Shown: positions 16,625-24,417, counted from the stretch's first letter. The stretch: 33,432 bases of DNA from an uncultured Acidimicrobiales bacterium (GCA_937934655.1 CALGZB010000164.1:1-33432), one strand, 5' to 3'. Notes: generated by a model from the sequence alone, not told the origin. Made by a program: numbers and translations.

Positions 16625-17100
16625 GACGTACGCGCTTCGACACCGCGCATTGCCCAGTGGCTCGCACAACCGATCTGCTTGGCGATTGGTGGACACCGCT
16701 CGTGCTGCGTCAACTGTTTGTCGGCGAGCGCCGTTTCGCTCAGATCGCCGAGTCGCTCGACATCAGCCGAGCAATTTTGTCTTCTCGACTCAAGCGTCTC
16801 GAGTCGGAGGGCGTTGTTGCAAAGGTGCAGTACGAAGAGCATCCGCCACGATTTGAATATCACCTGACCGATAAGGGGGTGGCGTTGTGGGATGTCGTAG
16901 CCGCCATGTGGCGATTCGGCGATGACTGGATGTTCGACGAGTCGCCAGGAGCTCAAGTTGTGTTGGTCGACAAGGAAACCCAAAAGCGGGTGCAACCCCA
17001 GATGATCGACGCGAACACCGGCCAGCCACTAACCCTCGCCACCACCAGAGTCCGCCCAAGAACCCAACGAAAGAACCAAGGTGTCAGACCAGTGCTCTGA
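16621..17100 (+). CDS. HxlR family winged-helix regulator
   Basis: The 159-residue protein has the HxlR signature: CPVARTTDLLGDWWTPLVLRQ near residue 11, FAQIAESLDISRAILSSRLKRLE as the DNA-binding helices, then YEEHPPRFEYHLTDKG as the wing. HxlR proteins often respond to electrophiles or redox signals through a cysteine; Cys11 lies at the usual place. It overlaps the molybdopterin oxidoreductase stop codon by four bases and is probably co-transcribed, so it may adjust that operon. The C-terminal tail is longer than typical and basic, and its last five residues and stop codon are encoded by the tandem repeat that begins at 17081. Confidence 0.88.
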   Translation: MRRTRFDTAHCPVARTTDLLGDWWTPLVLRQLFVGERRFAQIAESLDISRAILSSRLKRLESEGVVAKVQYEEHPPRFEYHLTDKGVALWDVVAAMWRFGDDWMFDESPGAQVVLVDKETQKRVQPQMIDANTGQPLTLATTRVRPRTQRKNQGVRPVL

Positions 17101-17163
17101 CACTTGCTCTGACACTTGCTCTGACACTTGCTCTGACACCTGGTCTGGCACTTGCTCTGACAC
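17081..17163. repeat. 12-bp tandem repeat with terminator-like hairpins
   Basis: Six units of the TTGCTCTGACAC type run from 17092 to 17163. Unit 5 (17140-17151) is diverged to CTGGTCTGGCAC. GTGTCAGA (17081-17088) pairs perfectly with TCTGACAC (17096-17103) around a 7-nt loop, and with later units as alternatives. It lies between convergent genes, overlaps the end of the HxlR gene and stops just before the Rieske gene end. Confidence 0.85.
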
Positions 17164-17169
17164 CTGGGT

Positions 17170-18321
17170 TTAGTTGTTGGTATCTAGCCGTTTTTGGACT
17201 TGGTTGTGGACGTTTTGGACGCCTGGTTCGTTGCGGCCGATTGTGGCGTGGCCGTGTTCGCCTTCGGCGAGGCCCCGGGCGCAAGTTGCGAGGGTTGGTA
17301 CGTCTTCGAGACGGATGGCATCGGCGGCCGGGGTCGACATGACCTCGGCGATCTCGAGTTCTTCGTCGGTGGTCGGGGCCGATTTGGCCAGCATGGTGTG
17401 GCGTAGACGGGTACGACCCGGATCGAGCGTTGGCGTGATCTGCACAACCTCGACACCAAACGGCGTGTTGGCCAACATGAGGTCGGGGCACTTCCAGTAC
17501 AGCAGTGAGGTTTGCCAATCGGGATCGAACTCGGCGTTGCCCTCGGCGTGATCGCGCATACCGACAAGCGCTGCGCCTAACCGGTGTGCGCCGTCAAAGA
17601 GATCGAACGTAGCGGTATTGGAGATAACGCCACCACCGATCGACGAGCCATGAACATAAGGAAAGTGATACGTCTCAGAGAACGCTTCGACGGTGGTCTT
17701 CCAGTTGGCATCGAACTCGAGGTCCATCACGGCGACCTTCCAGAACTTGTCGTATCCCCAGCGTTCGAGTTCGGCGCCAAACGATCCAAGGTCGGCTTCG
17801 ATATCGATGGTGCCGTTGGGGTCAAGCGTGAACCAGATGAAGCCATACGCCTCGACGGTTGGCAGCTTTACGAGACCCGCCGTATCGCGATCGAGCTCTT
17901 CGAACCCCTCGGCTCCCGGAATCCCCACCAGCGTGCCACCCGAGTCGAACGCCCAGCCGTGATACGGGCAAGCGTGGCGTTTGGTGCAGCCTTCGCCCTC
18001 GGCGATAAGTGCTCCGCGATGGGTGCAGTAGTTGAGGAGTACCTGAGCAGTGCCGTCGGCGCCGCGACTGATTAGCAGCGATCGGTCGAGTATGTCCCGG
18101 ACGGTGAAGTCGCCGGGGTTCGGAATGGCTGCTGTTGGTGCAGCCTGAAGCGGTTGGCGTCGAAAGATCTTGTCGATCTCTTCTGCGTGACGCGCTGGGT
18201 CCCGGTAGTTATCGAGGGGAACCTTCATGACCGAAGGGGCCATATCGGTCGTGCCAGCAAGGATGAGGGCCGAGAGCCGTTCGCGAACGTCGAACGGGGC
18301 CGCAGTTTGGGTATCGCTCAT
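17170..18321 (-). CDS. Rieske non-heme iron oxygenase, alpha subunit type
   Basis: The 383-residue protein carries a Rieske 2Fe-2S domain with CTH (99-101) and CPYHGW (118-123), then a catalytic domain where NWKTTVEAFSETYHFPYVH holds the mononuclear iron histidines 219 and 224. It should hydroxylate or demethylate an aromatic, steroid or similar ring using electrons from a separate reductase, which is not in the window. No beta subunit is adjacent, as expected for the homotrimeric class. ATG 18321 is chosen because the longer frame runs into the divergent SDR promoter. A possible CATGCT -10 lies six bases upstream. Confidence 0.87.
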   Translation of the reverse strand: MSDTQTAAPFDVRERLSALILAGTTDMAPSVMKVPLDNYRDPARHAEEIDKIFRRQPLQAAPTAAIPNPGDFTVRDILDRSLLISRGADGTAQVLLNYCTHRGALIAEGEGCTKRHACPYHGWAFDSGGTLVGIPGAEGFEELDRDTAGLVKLPTVEAYGFIWFTLDPNGTIDIEADLGSFGAELERWGYDKFWKVAVMDLEFDANWKTTVEAFSETYHFPYVHGSSIGGGVISNTATFDLFDGAHRLGAALVGMRDHAEGNAEFDPDWQTSLLYWKCPDLMLANTPFGVEVVQITPTLDPGRTRLRHTMLAKSAPTTDEELEIAEVMSTPAADAIRLEDVPTLATCARGLAEGEHGHATIGRNEPGVQNVHNQVQKRLDTNN

Positions 18322-18327
18322 CCCGTA

Positions 18328-18333
18328 AGCATG
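18328..18333 (-). promoter_or_regulatory. Weak leaderless -10 candidate for Rieske gene
   Basis: CATGCT on the minus strand lies six bases before ATG 18321. It matches TANNNT except for the first base. Confidence 0.25.
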
Positions 18334-18414
18334 GCGCAAACGCCGCCAGAAGTGCGAAAAAGGACGCCGGAGTTTAGAGTCCGCCGGAACAGTCGAACCA
18401 CGAACGAGGGCAAC

Positions 18415-19173
18415 ATGGCCGATCTCACTGGCAAGGTATTCATCATCACCGGCGGTAACAGCGGCATTGGTCTTGGGATGGCTGAAGGCATTGCGCTGGC
18501 TGGTGGTTCGGTTGTCCTGTGGGGCCGGCGTGAAGGCAAGAACGCCGAGGCGGTCGCTCAGATCGAGGAACTCGGCGGCAAGGCCACGGCCCACGCTTGC
18601 GATGTGAGCGATGAAGAACAGGTCATCGAGTCGATGGCGGCTTCGGTTGCCGACTTCGGTCGCCTCGATGGTGTGTTCGCCAACGCTGGTCGTGGTGGCA
18701 GCGGCTCGAAGTTTGTCGACACGACCCTCGAAGAGTGGCAGGCGGTTATGGCGGTAAACGTCGACGGCGTGTTTCTCACCTTGCGCGAAGCGGCGAAGGT
18801 GCTGATCGAGCAGGGCGAAGGCGGAAGCCTGGTGGGTGTGTCGTCGACCTCAGCGATTCATGGCGCTGCTGGCAACGAGGCGTACGGAACAGCAAAGACC
18901 GCCGTGAACGGACTAGTGCGGGCACTCGCTGTTGGACTGGCCCGCTATCAGATTCGGGTGAACTCGTTGCTCCCTGGCTGGACCATCACCGAGCTGGCAT
19001 CGTTCGCGTATGACAACGACGTGTTCCGCGAAGCCACGATGAAACGCACGCCGGTTCGCCGCTGGGCCGACCCATCAGAGTTCCGCGAAGTCGGAGCATT
19101 CCTTGCCGATCCGTCTCTGACCTATCACACCGGTCAAGAGGTCTGCGTCGACGGTGGCTACACCGTCTTCTAG
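18415..19173 (+). CDS. Short-chain dehydrogenase/reductase (SDR)
   Basis: The 252-residue protein is a classical SDR: TGGNSGIG nucleotide-binding motif (12-19), ANAG (89-92), catalytic Ser144, Tyr157 and Lys161 (YGTAK), and a PGW segment after the active site. The substrate is probably an alcohol or ketone; the residue after the second strand (GRRE) suggests NADP use, which is inference. ATG 18415 has GAGGG at 18406-18410; the longer frame upstream overlaps the Rieske gene and lacks family character. It is divergent from the Rieske gene (93-bp gap) and convergent with the LLM gene, so the pair may belong to one ring-oxidation pathway. Confidence 0.9.
   Translation: MADLTGKVFIITGGNSGIGLGMAEGIALAGGSVVLWGRREGKNAEAVAQIEELGGKATAHACDVSDEEQVIESMAASVADFGRLDGVFANAGRGGSGSKFVDTTLEEWQAVMAVNVDGVFLTLREAAKVLIEQGEGGSLVGVSSTSAIHGAAGNEAYGTAKTAVNGLVRALAVGLARYQIRVNSLLPGWTITELASFAYDNDVFREATMKRTPVRRWADPSEFREVGAFLADPSLTYHTGQEVCVDGGYTVF
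19150..19167 (+). terminator. Possible hairpin at the SDR 3' end
   Basis: GACGGTG-GCTA-CACCGTC is a perfect 7-bp stem inside the last codons of the SDR gene, followed by TTCTAGTT. It may be a terminator or chance. Confidence 0.25.
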
Positions 19174-19202
19174 TTAGCTCGGCGGTCGAACCGCGGCAGT
19201 GG

Positions 19203-20138
19203 TCATGTTCCGGCGAGTCGGTCGATGACCTTGGTAAAGTCTTCTGCGCCTTCGCCCGGTTGGACCACGATGTAGTTGAAGCCCCAACGTTCGCGTCGCT
19301 CGATGAGTCGGTCGGCGATCTCTTCCACCGATCCGACAAGGAACATCGGACTTTCGGCGATCATCGCTGGGTCGGCCCCGAAGAGTTCGGCCATGCCGTC
19401 GATTGTTGGCTGTGGGTCGTCGGTGACGATGGTGGCCATGGTGAGAGAACTCAGCTCGAGAGCGTTGAGACGATCGCCGGCGACTTCAGCGACGCGGGCG
19501 TACTTGGTGTCGAAGGCGTCGGGCATCGAGTCCGTCACGGCCTCGGGTCCGACCACGCCGGCTCGCAGGTTGGCCGTGAGGGCCACGATGTCTGCGTTCC
19601 TGGTAGCAACCCCGAGCATCCGGGGTCCGCCGCCACCGATCATCACCTTTGGCCCGCCAGGGGTGAATGGCCGAGGAAACGAGTCGTGTCCGGTGAGCGT
19701 GTAGTGCTCGCCGGCGAAGTCGAAGGGCTCGCCAGCCCAACACTTCTGGATGATCTCGAGGCTTTCTTGAAGCCGTTCGATTCGGATACCTGGACGGTCG
19801 TAAGTGATTCCCGACTGGTCGTAATCGGTCTGCATCCAGCCGGCACCAAGGCCGAACTCGACCCGACCTTCCGAGATTTGATCGAGCGTGGCCATTTCCA
19901 TCGCCAGAGTCACAGGGTGGCGGTAGTCGTTGCCAAACACCAGCGCGCCAACAATGAGCTCGGAAGTAACGGCGGCAGCTGCGCTGAGGGCACTGATCGG
20001 TGCAAGTTGCTCATTGAAGTGGTCGGGCATCAACAGCGATGAGTAGCCGCTGTCCTCGATCCTGCGCGCCGTATCGAGCCACGTCATGTCGTCGAAGGGG
20101 GCGCGTACCTGGATGCCGAAACGAAACGGTTGAGTCAT
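19203..20138 (-). CDS. LLM class F420-dependent oxidoreductase
   Basis: The 311-residue protein has the bacterial luciferase-like TIM-barrel pattern: FRFGIQVRAPFDD at the start, SLLMPDHF, RVEFGLGAGW, and a PRPFTPGGPKVMIGGGGPRML segment typical of actinobacterial F420-dependent members. The cofactor should be F420, with FMN less likely. The substrate is not evident. ATG 20138 is supported by TAGAAT six bases upstream. The 39-bp perfect palindrome at 20152-20190 occupies the -35 region, so it may affect expression. The gene is convergent with the SDR gene and follows the thiolase-like gene on the same strand. Confidence 0.88.
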   Translation of the reverse strand: MTQPFRFGIQVRAPFDDMTWLDTARRIEDSGYSSLLMPDHFNEQLAPISALSAAAAVTSELIVGALVFGNDYRHPVTLAMEMATLDQISEGRVEFGLGAGWMQTDYDQSGITYDRPGIRIERLQESLEIIQKCWAGEPFDFAGEHYTLTGHDSFPRPFTPGGPKVMIGGGGPRMLGVATRNADIVALTANLRAGVVGPEAVTDSMPDAFDTKYARVAEVAGDRLNALELSSLTMATIVTDDPQPTIDGMAELFGADPAMIAESPMFLVGSVEEIADRLIERRERWGFNYIVVQPGEGAEDFTKVIDRLAGT

Positions 20139-20144
20139 CTGTGC

Positions 20145-20150
20145 ATTCTA
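20145..20150 (-). promoter_or_regulatory. Leaderless -10 element of LLM gene
   Basis: TAGAAT on the minus strand ends six bases before ATG 20138. It is the best match to TANNNT/TATAAT among the leaderless promoters here. The 39-bp palindrome begins one base further upstream. Confidence 0.55.
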
Positions 20151-20151
20151 G

Positions 20152-20190
20152 AAAGTAAGAACGCGGGGTCAGACCCCGCGTTCTTACTTT
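20152..20190. terminator. 39-bp perfect palindrome, terminator-like repeat
   Basis: AAAGTAAGAACGCGGGGTC and its exact complement flank a single A, giving a 19-bp stem. The left arm recurs at 135-153. It lies between the end of the thiolase-like gene and the LLM start, so it may terminate the former. Its length and recurrence suggest a mobile REP-like repeat rather than a simple terminator. Confidence 0.7.
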
Positions 20191-20200
20191 TGGGCTTGGG

Positions 20201-21664
20201 TCAGGGTTGCAGGGTGAATGTTGCGTCCTCAACATTGATCTGTTGCCCACAGAACTCTTCGGATTCCATGCGTTCCATCACCGCAGGTTCCGAGGTGGAA
20301 GCGACACAGCGTTCACCGCCGGGGAGGTCGGCGACAACGATGCCGGCGACGGCTCCTTCGCGGTTATGCATCACGGTGTAGCCGGCGACCACGGCCGGAC
20401 CGGAATAGTCGGTCACTACAGGCTTGGTGACGTGGGCGGCCTCGACTCGCTCGGTGACGTCGGCGAACTGGTAGCCGGCAGGGTTGGGATTGGTTCCCCA
20501 AATGGCGAAACCCTGCTTGGTGAGGAACCCCGACACCGCGCTGATGAGGCCTCGGCTGCCTGGCGACGCTCGCAGGTGCTGGACGAGCTGAGCCGTGCAG
20601 TGGAGGACGAAATTGTTGAAGGGCCCGCCCCCAAAGGGCATGGCCCCGCTAAACGAAAGATCGTCGGTGGGGGCGAGGCCAAGGGCCTCGGCGAACGTTG
20701 CCACCGCAATAGGAAAGCAGGTGTAGAGCTCGACAAAGTCCAGATCGTCGGGGCCACATCCAGCGATCTCAAGTGCAGCTTGGCCCGCGATCTCTGCGCC
20801 GCGGCAACGATCGAGTTCGCCTCGGGCGCTCACCACGATGGCGTGGTTGGCCTCGGTGAACGCCTGTGGGTAGATCCACTTGTCTTGGGCGATCTCAAGT
20901 CGTTCGGCTTCGGCGGCCGAACACATCAAAAGCGCCGATGCCTGATCGACGCCCCAGTTGCTCACGTGGTGCTTGCGATAGGGGTAGGCCAGCAGCGGAG
21001 CGTTTGAGATGTCGGTGGCGCTGACAACGTCGTCGTCCCACCCGTGCGGATTCTCCACCGCGATCTCGCTGAACCGCGCGTACCGGGTGGCCATCAGTTC
21101 GTCATGTTCGGCAAGCGAGAGGCCACGGGCGTGGCGCCACGCGGTCTCGAGGATGCCGTAGTAGCCAACCGGCATGAAGCCGAGTCCGGCTGCCCGTTCG
21201 GCATCGTCGAGGATCCCGCCGTACTCGGGCGTGAATACCTCGTCGGGGGTGCCGGTGTTCTCGATGTCGCTCACCTCGACACCTGTTGCCTTGGCGCGTG
21301 CCAGTCGGTGTCCGGCTTCGCCACCCACGATGAGGGCACTAGTGATGGAGCCATCGGCGATGGCCGACGCTGCGTCGCTCAGGATGGTTTGCTGGGAGAT
21401 CCCGGCATGGATGCTTACGGTTGTTGCGTGTGGTGCTTCGACGGCTTCGGCGATCATCCCCGCAGGGTTTCCGTACTTCCACCGACCTACCGGCACAAGC
21501 ACCCGCTCAACCAGGTGCAACAGGTCTGGGACACCTGAATCGTCGCCGGCGGCCTGCGCAGCCTCGATCATCAACTCGATGGGTTCGCTCGCTGCGAGCG
21601 GGTCGTCTTCGCGTTGGGTGATGATTCCCACGCCGACGAGAACTGGAGTGGTCGATGCGTCCAT
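20201..21664 (-). CDS. Thiolase-like (SCP-x type) protein with altered active site
   Basis: The 487-residue protein has the thiolase fold pattern (PVLVGVGIITQR start, DAASAIADGSITSALIVGGE, LYTCFPIAV) plus a C-terminal extension of about 80 residues that could be an OB-like domain (SGPAVVAGYTVMH). Its length agrees with actinobacterial acetyl-CoA acetyltransferase-like proteins. The position of the nucleophilic Cys is Gly88 (HAGISQQ) and the GHP histidine region reads GGGPFNNF (345-352), so ordinary thiolytic chemistry is doubtful. It may perform retro-aldol cleavage as some thiolase-like lyases do, or bind acyl-CoA only. It follows the isocitrate-lyase-like gene by 11 bases with AAGAGG as ribosome site, so the two form an operon. 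Confidence 0.82.
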   Translation of the reverse strand: MDASTTPVLVGVGIITQREDDPLAASEPIELMIEAAQAAGDDSGVPDLLHLVERVLVPVGRWKYGNPAGMIAEAVEAPHATTVSIHAGISQQTILSDAASAIADGSITSALIVGGEAGHRLARAKATGVEVSDIENTGTPDEVFTPEYGGILDDAERAAGLGFMPVGYYGILETAWRHARGLSLAEHDELMATRYARFSEIAVENPHGWDDDVVSATDISNAPLLAYPYRKHHVSNWGVDQASALLMCSAAEAERLEIAQDKWIYPQAFTEANHAIVVSARGELDRCRGAEIAGQAALEIAGCGPDDLDFVELYTCFPIAVATFAEALGLAPTDDLSFSGAMPFGGGPFNNFVLHCTAQLVQHLRASPGSRGLISAVSGFLTKQGFAIWGTNPNPAGYQFADVTERVEAAHVTKPVVTDYSGPAVVAGYTVMHNREGAVAGIVVADLPGGERCVASTSEPAVMERMESEEFCGQQINVEDATFTLQP

Positions 21665-21675
21665 GACGGGGCCTC

Positions 21676-22575
21676 TTAGGAGAAACGGGTCTCGAGATCG
21701 GTGATCTCGGGAAGGCCGATGAGGTTGGTGAAATCGTCGAAACCTAGGAGCTTGTCGACGAGCCCGGCCGGGGTTCCATCGGCCTTGAGTCGGGTGAGGT
21801 AGTTCTGGATTGCCCGGGTTGCCGCAAGGAGCGCTCCGATGGGCGTGATGATGATTGCGAACCCAAGTTCGGCAATCTCGTCGTAGGTAAGGCGCGGTGT
21901 CTTGCCGCCTTCGACCCAGTTGAAGAGCAGCGGAATGCCCTTGAACTCGGTAGCGACTCGTTCGATTTCATCCGGTCCTTCGAGAGCTTCGATGAACAGC
22001 ACGTCGGCGCCAGCCTCGGCGCATTTGGTTGCACGCGAGATGGCGTCATCAAGTCCGTGCGGTGCCCGGGCGTCGGTGCGGGCGATGAGCAAAAAGTCTG
22101 GGTCGGTGCGTGCTGAGGCAGCGGCGGCGATTTTGGCAACCATCTGTTCGGTTGCGATGACCTGCTTGTTCTCCATGTGGCCGCACTTTTTGGGGAGCAC
22201 TTGGTCTTCGATGTGAATCCCTGCGACCCCTGCCCGTTCAAACTCCTGAACGGTACGAATGACGTTGATGGGGTTGCCGTAACCGGTGTCGGCATCGGCG
22301 ACGACCGGCAGGTTGATGGCCGATGAGATCCGGCGAGCGTTGTCGACCATCTCGCTGAGGCCAAGGAGTCCGACATCGGGGCGCCCGAGAAGTGATGCGG
22401 TCGAGCCGAATCCGGTCATGTACGCCCCTTCGAACCCGGCCTGTTCGATGAGACGAGCACCCAGAGCGTCGTAGCAACCGGGAAGCACGAGCGGTGTCGC
22501 TGAGTCGATGGCGCCACGTAAAAGCGAACGGAGTGCGGCAGGCCCGTTGGTGGAAGGTCCGAGGAGATCCGACAT
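21676..22575 (-). CDS. Isocitrate lyase/PEP mutase family protein
   Basis: The 299-residue protein has the DADTGYGN metal-binding motif (94-101), EDQ (123-125) and the KKCGH active-site loop (129-133). The loop Cys shows that it belongs with the lyases of the family (2-methylisocitrate lyase or related carboxyvinyl and oxaloacetate lyases) rather than PEP mutase. It should cleave a C-C bond in a small 2-hydroxy or 2-oxo di- or tricarboxylate; the substrate is uncertain. It leads an operon with the thiolase-like gene. ATG 22575 is preceded by TAGCGT with a six-base gap, suggesting a leaderless transcript. It is divergent from glnS (78-bp gap). Confidence 0.87.
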   Translation of the reverse strand: MSDLLGPSTNGPAALRSLLRGAIDSATPLVLPGCYDALGARLIEQAGFEGAYMTGFGSTASLLGRPDVGLLGLSEMVDNARRISSAINLPVVADADTGYGNPINVIRTVQEFERAGVAGIHIEDQVLPKKCGHMENKQVIATEQMVAKIAAAASARTDPDFLLIARTDARAPHGLDDAISRATKCAEAGADVLFIEALEGPDEIERVATEFKGIPLLFNWVEGGKTPRLTYDEIAELGFAIIITPIGALLAATRAIQNYLTRLKADGTPAGLVDKLLGFDDFTNLIGLPEITDLETRFS

Positions 22576-22581
22576 GCCACG

Positions 22582-22587
22582 ACGCTA
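22582..22587 (-). promoter_or_regulatory. Leaderless -10 element of isocitrate-lyase-like gene
   Basis: TAGCGT on the minus strand ends six bases before ATG 22575. Hexamer and spacing are identical to those of the EamA operon. Confidence 0.5.
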
Positions 22588-22641
22588 CCGCGATGCACCC
22601 GTTGGGTCCCCCTCGCTGTGTCTGCCTAGGAATACGGGCCG

Positions 22642-22647
22642 TAGGCT
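22642..22647 (+). promoter_or_regulatory. Leaderless -10 element of glnS
   Basis: TAGGCT ends six bases before GTG 22654 and fits TANNNT. The intervening GAGGGG could also be read as a ribosome site, but it touches the start codon and is badly spaced. Confidence 0.45.
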
Positions 22648-22653
22648 GAGGGG

Positions 22654-24402
22654 GTGAGCACCGAGCCCAGTACCAGCGAGTCCGACACCGAGCCAGAAGC
22701 ATCGGACTTCCTTCGCGACCAAATTCGGGCCGACCTAACGGCCGATACTTACGCTGGTCGAGTGAAAACCCGGTTTCCGCCAGAACCCAACGGGTACCTC
22801 CACATCGGCCATGCCATGTCGATCTGCCTCAACTTTGGGCTGGCGCAGGAGTTTGGTGGCGAATGCAATTTGCGGTTCGACGACACCAACCCCGAAGCCG
22901 AGAGCGATGAGTTTGTTCAGGCGATTATCGAGGACGTCGCGTGGCTCGGCTTCGAATCGTCCGACACCGTGTACTTCGCGTCTGACTACTTCGATCAGAT
23001 GTACTCGTGGGCCGAGGATCTCATCAACAAGGGCCTTGCCTACGTCGATGACACCGACCCAGAGACGATGTCGGAGATGCGTGGCGGGTTCACCACACCC
23101 GGCACCAACAGCCCGTTTCGTGAGCGGTCGGTCGAAGAGAATCTCGACCTGTTTCGCCGCATGAAGGCGGGCGAGTTTGCCGACGGCGAACGTGTCCTCC
23201 GCGCCAAGATCGACATGAACCACGAGAACATGCAGATGCGCGACCCGGTGATGTACCGGATCCGCAATACCCCCCATCACCGCACCGGCGACACCTGGGC
23301 CATCTACCCCAACTACGACTGGGCGCATGGTCAGGAAGATGCCATTGAAGGCGTCACCCACAGCATCTGCACCCTTGAGTTCGACAACAACCGCGAGCTC
23401 TATGACTGGTACCAGAACAACATCGATCTGCCGTTCGAGAAGCCCAACCAGTACGAGTTCGCCCGCCTCAATCTGACCCATGTCGTGACCTCGAAGCGCA
23501 AGCTCGCTCAGCTTGTGGAGGATGGCGTGGTCAACGGTTGGGATGACGCAGCGATGCCGACGATTCGTGGCCTTCGTCGGCGCGGCTACCCAGCCAAGTC
23601 GATCCGAGAATTCTGCTCGCATATCGGTGTGGCAAAGACCAACAGCGTGCGCGAGATCGAACTCCTCGAGTCGTTTGTGCGAAACGATCTCAACGACGAC
23701 GCCGTGCGACGGAGCGGCGTGCTTCGTCCTCTGAAAGTCGTTATCGAGAACTACCCCGAAGACCAGGTTGAGATGCTCAACGCGGCGAATCACCCCAATG
23801 ATGACTCGATGGGAACTCGCCAGGTGCCTTTCACCCGCGAGCTCTACATCGAACAGGAAGATTTCGAAGAGGTCCCGCCGCCCAAGTACTTCCGTCTGAC
23901 TGTCGGCCGCGAAGTGCGGCTGCGTTACGGCTACTTCATTACTGCAACCGACGTGGTGAAGGACGCCGAGGGCAACGTCATCGAGGTTCGCGCAACCTAT
24001 GACCCCGAAACCGGCGGCGGCCAGGCTCCCGACGGTCGGAAGGTGAAGTCCACAATCCACTGGGTGTCGGCGTCAGAAGCTGTCGATGCCACCGTGGTGC
24101 TCTACGACCGGCTGTTCACCGCCGAGCACCCAAGCGCCGACGGAGCCGACCCCTTCGACTCGCTGAACCCGCAGGCCAAGGAGATCCTCGAAGGCGCCAA
24201 GCTCGAGCCTTCGATGGCCGAGATCACCCAAGGCGAGGTTGTGCAGTTCGAACGTCTCGGCTACTTCGCCCACGATCTCGACACGCCAATGCTGTTTCAC
24301 CGAACCGTTGGTCTCCGTGACGAATGGGCCCGGTTACAGAAGAGCAAGGGCGGCAACAACCAGAACCAGCAGAACCAGAAGAAGAACAACCAGAAGAAGT
24401 AG
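22654..24402 (+). CDS. glnS: Glutaminyl-tRNA synthetase
   Basis: The 582-residue protein is a complete class I GlnRS that attaches glutamine to tRNA-Gln. It has PPEPNGYLHIGHA (HIGH at 50-53), the FDDTNPEAE motif, HGQEDAIEGVTHSICTLEF and VVTSKRK (277-283) in place of KMSKS, then the two beta-barrel anticodon domains. The MSKR Met of the E. coli enzyme is Thr here. The first 15 residues are an acidic Ser/Glu tail. The last 17 are an Asn/Gln/Lys low-complexity tail, while the YqeY extension known in Deinococcus is absent. GTG 22654 is the only good start. Most actinobacteria lack GlnRS and form Gln-tRNA by amidation, so the gene may come from transfer. It ends 15 bases from the convergent beta-helix gene. 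Confidence 0.95.
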   Translation: MSTEPSTSESDTEPEASDFLRDQIRADLTADTYAGRVKTRFPPEPNGYLHIGHAMSICLNFGLAQEFGGECNLRFDDTNPEAESDEFVQAIIEDVAWLGFESSDTVYFASDYFDQMYSWAEDLINKGLAYVDDTDPETMSEMRGGFTTPGTNSPFRERSVEENLDLFRRMKAGEFADGERVLRAKIDMNHENMQMRDPVMYRIRNTPHHRTGDTWAIYPNYDWAHGQEDAIEGVTHSICTLEFDNNRELYDWYQNNIDLPFEKPNQYEFARLNLTHVVTSKRKLAQLVEDGVVNGWDDAAMPTIRGLRRRGYPAKSIREFCSHIGVAKTNSVREIELLESFVRNDLNDDAVRRSGVLRPLKVVIENYPEDQVEMLNAANHPNDDSMGTRQVPFTRELYIEQEDFEEVPPPKYFRLTVGREVRLRYGYFITATDVVKDAEGNVIEVRATYDPETGGGQAPDGRKVKSTIHWVSASEAVDATVVLYDRLFTAEHPSADGADPFDSLNPQAKEILEGAKLEPSMAEITQGEVVQFERLGYFAHDLDTPMLFHRTVGLRDEWARLQKSKGGNNQNQQNQKKNNQKK

Positions 24403-24417
24403 GCGTTCCCTTTTGTC

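Noticed and set aside
17081-17163. CRISPR array
   Set aside because: The units are 12 bp with no spacers between them, so this is a simple tandem repeat.
22735-24060. 441-residue minus-strand open frame opposite glnS
   Set aside because: glnS is certain from its motifs; the opposite frame is a high-GC shadow of its codon bias.
24361-24402. Asn/Gln/Lys-rich end of glnS as a frameshift or repeat artefact
   Set aside because: The frame stays open to a normal stop and short polar tails are common in synthetases; no sign of a lost domain is visible in other frames.
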